Positions 4,417-8,339 of a stretch of DNA of 8,339 nt are shown here, piece by piece. Source of the DNA: Methylococcaceae bacterium UBA7658. GTDB taxonomy: Bacteria > Pseudomonadota > Gammaproteobacteria > Methylococcales > Methylomonadaceae. The position numbers were made by a program, and so were the translations under genes. Each line of letters opens with the position of its first letter. Position 1 is the first letter of the stretch. The notes below the pieces were generated by a model. The model did not search any database. It was not told where the DNA came from and was given only the letters and a program-made list of their open reading frames with translations. The stretch lies in the NCBI GenBank assembly GCA_002483425.1, contig DLHW01000019.1, forward strand, positions 48,183 to 56,521, written 5' to 3'.

Positions 4417-6699
4417 ATGCCGAAATATACATTTTTTGCTACCACACCGAAAGCGATGGAAGACATCCTTGCCGAGGAACTCCGCGCGCTTGGTGTTTCC
4501 GCAGTCAAATCGGCTATCGCGGGTGCTTTTTTCGAGGGTGATTTAGCGGATGCTTATAAGGTGTGTTTATGGTCGAGAATTGCAAACCGGGTGTTGTTGC
4601 AGATTGCTTCCTTTAAGGCGGCAAATCAGGATGAACTTTACCAAGGTATCAAGAAAATCAATTGGTTTGAGCATTTAAGTCCTGATGGTTCATTTGCCGT
4701 AACCTTCAATGCGAAAAACTCGGAAGCCATCAACAATACCCATTTCGGTGCGCTAAAAGTCAAGGATGCGGTTGTCGACCAAATGCGGGCTAAATTTGAT
4801 AAGCGCCCTAATATTGATACCTTAAAGCCCGATCTTCGTATCAATGTGTTGCTGAAAGGCGAGAATTGCACTGTCAGTCTGGATTTGTCGGGTGAAAGCC
4901 TGCATCGGCGCGGGTATCGCGATACCACGATCAAAGCGCCGATCAAGGAAAATCTGGCGGCGGCCTTGTTGATCAGGTCAAAATGGCCTGAAATAGCCAA
5001 AAACGGCGGCTCGTTGATCGATCCCATGTGCGGTTCGGGGACTTTATTGGTTGAAGGGGCGATGATCGCCGCCGATTACGCACCGGGTTTGTTACGCGAT
5101 TATTATGGTTTTCTTGGCTGGAAGAAACATGATACGGATTGCTGGCAAGCATTATTGTTTGAAGCGCTGCAACGCAAAACCGCCGGTATTAAACAATTGC
5201 CCGTCATTACCGGATTTGATAAAGATCGCCGCAACCTCAATGCGGCCCATATTCATATTGAGAACATAGGCTTACAGGGCAAGATTCACCTTGAATGCCG
5301 TGACATCGCCAATGCCGCCCCTGCGAAAAGCTGGAAACCGGGTTTAGTTATTTGTAATCCGCCGTACGGCGAACGTTTAGGTGACGAAGAAGAAATCGTC
5401 GAATTATATAAAGCATTCGGTGAAACGTTGAAATCAAAGTTTCAGCATTGGCAAGCTGCCATAATTATCAGCGACCCGGAGTTGGGGTTCTGTTTAGGTA
5501 TCCGTTCGCAAAAACCGGTGCGGTTTTATAACGGCGCGCTGGAATGTAAATTATTGCGCATGAAAATAGAGGAAAGCGTTTTTTTCATCCCGCAGGCCAA
5601 AACCGCCGACGAGCGTATCGCCCAAATCAATGCGGAGAGGAGGCAAGCCGAAAGGCTTGATACAGAGGATGACTTGGCGGAAACCCTAGGTTTATCGAGT
5701 CTTTCAAAACCCGAATCCGACGACGAAGTTGAATCAGGCGCGGCAGGTTTTGCAAACCGCTTACAAAAAAACCTGAAAAGGCTACGAACCTGGAAAACAA
5801 GGTACAAGATAAGCTGTTACCGCCTATACGATGCCGATTTACCCGAATATGCCGTTGCCATCGACGTTTACGAAAGCAATGAAACCTGGGTGAATGTCCA
5901 AGAATACGAGCCGCCCAAAAACATCGACCCGCATAAGGCCAACCGGCGCTTGGCCGCGCTGCTTGCGGAAATCCCGAAAGTAATGGCTGTTGAGCCGGAT
6001 CATGTCTTCTTAAAAATACGCAAGAAGCAGAAAAACACGGAGCAATATGAAAAACTGGGAGACCAAGGCCATTTTCATATCGTTGAAGAGCACGGCTGCA
6101 AGCTTCAAGTGAATTTTTCCGACTATCTCGATACCGGCTTATTTTTGGACCATCGGCCTATGCGATTGCTGATACAGCAACAAGCGAAAGGCAAACGTTT
6201 TTTGAACCTCTTTGCCTATACCGGGAGCGCTACGGTGCATGCCGCCATTGGGGGGGCGATTGCAAGCACGACAGTCGATATGTCCAAGACTTACCTCGAT
6301 TGGGCGAAGGCTAATTTGGCGTTGAATACGGTGCGAGGCGAACATGAGTTTATTCAAGCCGATTGTTTGGAGTGGCTCAAGACCGAGTCGGAACAGCCAT
6401 ATCCAAGACAATACGACTTGATTTTTCTCGACCCGCCGACATTCTCCAATTCCAAACGTATGGAAGATGTTTTTGATATACAAAAGGATCATGTCCGCTT
6501 AATCCAACAAGCTGCCCGTTTGTTGGCGCCTGGCGGGGTACTGTATTTTTCGACGAATTTCCGCCGTTTTAAATTGGATGTAGAAGCGCTTTCGATGCTG
6601 TCGATTGAAGATATAAGCGCCCAAACAATCCCGGAAGATTTCGGCCGCAACCCTAAAATCCATTACTGTTGGAGTATTCAACATGGTACGCAACGTTAA
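4417..6699 (+). CDS. rlmKL: bifunctional 23S rRNA methyltransferase RlmKL
   Basis: A 760-aa fusion of two S-adenosylmethionine-dependent methyltransferases. The N-terminal half (RlmL) makes m2G2445 and the C-terminal half (RlmK) makes m7G2069 in 23S rRNA during 50S assembly. Domains in order: an N-terminal ferredoxin-like/THUMP region (about 1-160) including LSGESLHRRGYR (157-168); RlmL with SAM motif DPMCGSGTLLVEGAMIA (202-218) and catalytic NPPYGERL (314-321); a charged linker (about 393-440); and RlmK with GFANRLQKNLKRL (444-456), CYRLYDADLPEYAVA (467-481), YLDTGLFLDHR (570-580), SAM loop NLFAYTGSATVHA (597-609) and LDPPTFSNSKRMEDVFD (671-687). E. coli RlmKL is 702 aa; much of the extra length appears to lie in the linker. 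No Shine-Dalgarno sequence precedes ATG 4417, yet the family N-terminus supports it. acyP overlaps its last 17 bases. Confidence 0.97.
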   Translation: MPKYTFFATTPKAMEDILAEELRALGVSAVKSAIAGAFFEGDLADAYKVCLWSRIANRVLLQIASFKAANQDELYQGIKKINWFEHLSPDGSFAVTFNAKNSEAINNTHFGALKVKDAVVDQMRAKFDKRPNIDTLKPDLRINVLLKGENCTVSLDLSGESLHRRGYRDTTIKAPIKENLAAALLIRSKWPEIAKNGGSLIDPMCGSGTLLVEGAMIAADYAPGLLRDYYGFLGWKKHDTDCWQALLFEALQRKTAGIKQLPVITGFDKDRRNLNAAHIHIENIGLQGKIHLECRDIANAAPAKSWKPGLVICNPPYGERLGDEEEIVELYKAFGETLKSKFQHWQAAIIISDPELGFCLGIRSQKPVRFYNGALECKLLRMKIEESVFFIPQAKTADERIAQINAERRQAERLDTEDDLAETLGLSSLSKPESDDEVESGAAGFANRLQKNLKRLRTWKTRYKISCYRLYDADLPEYAVAIDVYESNETWVNVQEYEPPKNIDPHKANRRLAALLAEIPKVMAVEPDHVFLKIRKKQKNTEQYEKLGDQGHFHIVEEHGCKLQVNFSDYLDTGLFLDHRPMRLLIQQQAKGKRFLNLFAYTGSATVHAAIGGAIASTTVDMSKTYLDWAKANLALNTVRGEHEFIQADCLEWLKTESEQPYPRQYDLIFLDPPTFSNSKRMEDVFDIQKDHVRLIQQAARLLAPGGVLYFSTNFRRFKLDVEALSMLSIEDISAQTIPEDFGRNPKIHYCWSIQHGTQR

Positions 6700-6958
6700 A
6701 ATCCTGGTTTCAGGCCGGGTCCAAGGCGTTTTCTTTCGCCAGTCCACGAAGACAAAAGCCAAGGAGTACGGCGTCCTCGGCACGGTGCAGAACTTGGAAG
6801 ACGGAAGGGTGGAAATTTTTGCCCAAGCGGAGACCGCCGCGCTGGAGCCTTTTATCGCATGGTGCCGCAAAGGACCATTGGCTGCGCGCGTCGACCATGT
6901 TGAAATCAACGAATCGGACAATAAAACAGCCCAATTTACGTCGTTCGATATTATCTAA
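6683..6958 (+). CDS. acyP: acylphosphatase
   Basis: A 91-aa acylphosphatase, a small cytosolic ferredoxin-fold enzyme that hydrolyses carboxyl-phosphate bonds such as those in acyl phosphates and carbamoyl phosphate. The length is standard. The phosphate-binding loop GRVQGVFFR (11-19) contains catalytic R19, and VQNLEDGRVEIFAQ (35-48) contains catalytic N37. The usual second glycine of GVGFR is phenylalanine here (GVFFR), a change seen in some members. The ATG lies inside the end of rlmKL in a different frame (17-base overlap), so expression is probably coupled to rlmKL. In E. coli the equivalent gene (yccX) sits near tusE and rlmI, another rRNA methyltransferase gene, so a neighbourhood with rRNA methylation and sulfur relay is familiar. 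Confidence 0.95.
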   Translation: MVRNVKILVSGRVQGVFFRQSTKTKAKEYGVLGTVQNLEDGRVEIFAQAETAALEPFIAWCRKGPLAARVDHVEINESDNKTAQFTSFDII

Positions 6959-6961
6959 TGT

Positions 6962-6989
6962 GTTATAGCTGTTGTGGCGCATAACTTTT
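6962..6989 (+). terminator. weak terminator candidate after acyP
   Basis: GTTAT (6962-6966) and GC (6968-6969) can pair with GC (6979-6980) and ATAAC (6981-6985), with one bulged A and a nine-base loop, followed by TTTTATTC. The stem is short and AT-rich, so strength is doubtful, but the position just past the acyP stop is right. Confidence 0.25.
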
Positions 6990-7024
6990 ATTCTGTATTT
7001 TATTGATCGGCGTAGAGTTGAATA

Positions 7025-7079
7025 AAATTTTCAGAAGACAGCGCTATTGCTTATGAAAATTTGCGCTGCCGAACTTCGG
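7025..7079. repeat. interleaved inverted repeats
   Basis: AAATTTTCA (7025-7033) is the exact reverse complement of TGAAAATTT (7054-7062). CAGCGC (7039-7044) is the exact reverse complement of GCGCTG (7063-7068). The arms alternate (A, B, A', B'), so in RNA the two stems either exclude each other or form a pseudoknot. The absence of a linker between A' and B' makes a simple pseudoknot strained. CCGAACTTCGG (7069-7079) follows at once as a third small dyad. Confidence 0.45.
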
Positions 7080-7265
7080 GGTATTGAACTTGGGCGCATC
7101 GTTGGCGTCTACGGGGTAATTTGTTGTAGTAAATAGATACGGATAGCATGAAAACGCGAAAGCGGAATTTTAATGCGGGTCAATATTGTTGGACTAAAAA
7201 CTAATCAGCATACTTGTCATGATCGAAGATCCTCGAGTAATTGAAAAGCAAAAAGGTTAGTGTCA

Positions 7266-8339
7266 ATGAAAAAAGAAATAGACTGCTGCAGACTCATTGC
7301 GGCTATTGTCGAGCGGGCAACAGGGCTTGACAAAAGAAGAAGCTCAACAGCGGTTATTGTCATACGGTTACAACAAGCTAACTCTCGAAAACGGGCGCGG
7401 AGCGCTGAAATCAGTTCAATAATGTACTTGTTTATGTTTTGCTGGACGCTGGGGCTATTACTGCAAGCATAGGCCATATCGCGGACAGCAGCGTGATCTT
7501 TGGCATTGTGTTAATCAATGCAATAATCGGTTTCATTCAAGAAGGTAAAGCCGGAAAAGCGCTAGATGCTATCCGTAATATGCTGACCCAGGAGGCTATA
7601 GTCCATCGGGACGATAAGAATTATCTCATTCCTGCCGACGAGTTGGTGCCGGGCGATGTAGTCGTCTTGGAAAGCGGCGATAAGATGCCTGCCGACTTGC
7701 GGTTACTGTAAGTTAAGAATTTACGCATCGATGAATCCATGCTGACGGGTGAATCATTACCGGTCGAAAAAAATACTGATGCTGTGGATTTGAGCGCCGC
7801 TTTGGGAGACCGTTTCTGTTTAGCGTATTCAGGAACCTTAGTGACTTACGGCATTGGCTTAGGCGTAGTGATTGCTACGGGCGATGCAACTGAGATAGGA
7901 CGCATTAGTTCAATGATACGGGCTGTCCCGGAGCTTATTACACCTTATATTACGGCAAATTTCAGGTTTTAGCCGTTGGTTGTCGGTAGCCATCATAACT
8001 GTCGCCGCCATTGCTTTCAGTTACGGCTGGTATATTCAACACTCTTCCCTTAAAAATTTGTTCATCTCGTCGGTAGGGCTTGCGGTCGCCGCGATACCTG
8101 AAGGTTTACTGGCCATAATGACCATAACTCTTGCTATCGGTGTGCAACGGATGGCTAAACGTAATGCGATTATCCGGCGCTTACCGTCTGTCGAAACATT
8201 AGGCGCAGTGACAGTGATCTGTTCAGACAAAACCGGAACGTTCACTTGCAATGAAATGACGGTAAAGACGATTTTTGTTAAGGCTCTAGACTATCAGGAG
8301 ACCTCATGGTAGCCTGGAAAGATGTTAAGAAACAGTAAG
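7266..8339 (+). pseudogene. decayed type II cation-transporting P-type ATPase (runs off the right edge)
   Basis: Piecing together three frames gives a P2-type ATPase (calcium or sodium/potassium pump relatives, about 900 aa when whole). From ATG 7266 (AAAGG nine bases upstream) the frame soon shifts at 7279-7290 into ADSLRLLSSGQQGLTKEEA. A second shift near 7410-7416, apparently a small deletion, enters FNNVLVYVLLDAGAIT and the actuator domain. TAA at 7709-7711 replaces the glutamate expected in LLEVKNLRIDES. The frame continues with LTGES (7742-7756) to 7943, where an extra base shifts it again (7943-7952). The last frame has the helix-4 motif PEGLL (8097-8111, normally PEGLP) and the phosphorylation site DKTGTFT (8226-8246, normally DKTGTLT). 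TAG at 8310-8312 is a further stop, with family-like PGKMLRNSK after it. No functional pump can be made. The short open frames across it are pieces of one gene. Confidence 0.9.

Larger units (their letters stand above)
6959..7265. other. intergenic region between acyP and the ATPase remnant
   Basis: No gene or RNA gene is recognisable in these 307 bases. They contain the weak terminator candidate (6962-6989), a cluster of interleaved inverted repeats (7025-7079), and a tiny CGC-GAAA-GCG hairpin (7155-7164). AAAGG at 7252-7256 is a plausible ribosome site nine bases before ATG 7266 of the ATPase remnant. Upstream promoter motifs are not convincing. Confidence 0.45.

Noticed and set aside
6499..6982. 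Long minus-strand frames opposite rlmKL and acyP
   Set aside because: They are antisense shadows of well-supported genes and show no domain signature.
7155..7164. CGC-GAAA-GCG mini hairpin in the intergenic region
   Set aside because: Three pairs with a GNRA-type loop are too short to support a functional claim.
8296..8338. AGGAG followed by ATG 8306 and a short frame MVAWKDVKKQ, resembling the start of a small DNA-binding or antitoxin protein
   Set aside because: It stops after ten residues. The other frame (DYQETSW, stop, PGKMLRNSK) fits continued P-type ATPase sequence better, so it is probably a chance start.
1..8339. CRISPR array, insertion sequence, attachment site or phage gene
   Set aside because: No regularly spaced repeats, no transposase or integrase motifs, and no terminal inverted repeats with target duplications were seen.

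Overview
The window looks like chromosomal DNA from a gammaproteobacterium of moderate GC. TrmL, the RlmKL fusion, TusB, a DsrC/TusE-type protein, an FKBP isomerase and acylphosphatase are all close to the gammaproteobacterial forms I know. A methanotroph-like or sulfur-oxidizer-like host is possible, but that is a guess from general resemblance and nothing here fixes the genus. Most of the window is ordinary housekeeping. I do not see a clear undescribed defence, mobile or biosynthetic system.

Layout: (a) 1-120, minus strand: the N-terminal 40 codons of a probable TerB-fold protein, running off the left edge. (b) 121-351: a divergent intergenic region with two hairpins in front of gdx. (c) 352-1289, plus strand: a tight operon of gdx/sugE (SMR exporter), tusB and dsrC/tusE. 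The gdx-tusB gap is 3 nt and tusB-dsrC overlap by 10 nt. (d) 1572-2831: a stand-alone GT61 (DUF563) glycosyltransferase with relatively AT-rich flanks. (e) 2832-3170: no intact gene, but a degenerate palindromic repeat and a 16-residue peptide resembling the start of a glycosyltransferase. (f) 3171-3635, minus strand: trmL, divergent from (g) 3847-4329, a secreted FKBP isomerase closed by a strong rho-independent terminator. (h) 4417-6958: rlmKL and acyP, overlapping by 17 nt. (i) 6959-7265: an intergenic region with interleaved inverted repeats. (j) 7266 to the right edge: a decayed type II cation P-type ATPase carrying three frameshifts and two in-frame stops.

Functional links: TusB and the DsrC-like protein belong to the sulfur-relay system that feeds 2-thiouridine in tRNA wobble positions or, in sulfur oxidizers, cytoplasmic sulfur trafficking. 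TrmL modifies the tRNA wobble nucleotide and RlmKL modifies 23S rRNA, so several genes serve RNA modification. The most useful observations are the two-cysteine C-terminus of the DsrC-like protein next to a lone TusB, the TTG start and W16F-type change in Gdx, the multi-lesion ATPase pseudogene, and the repeat structures in the gene-free stretches.
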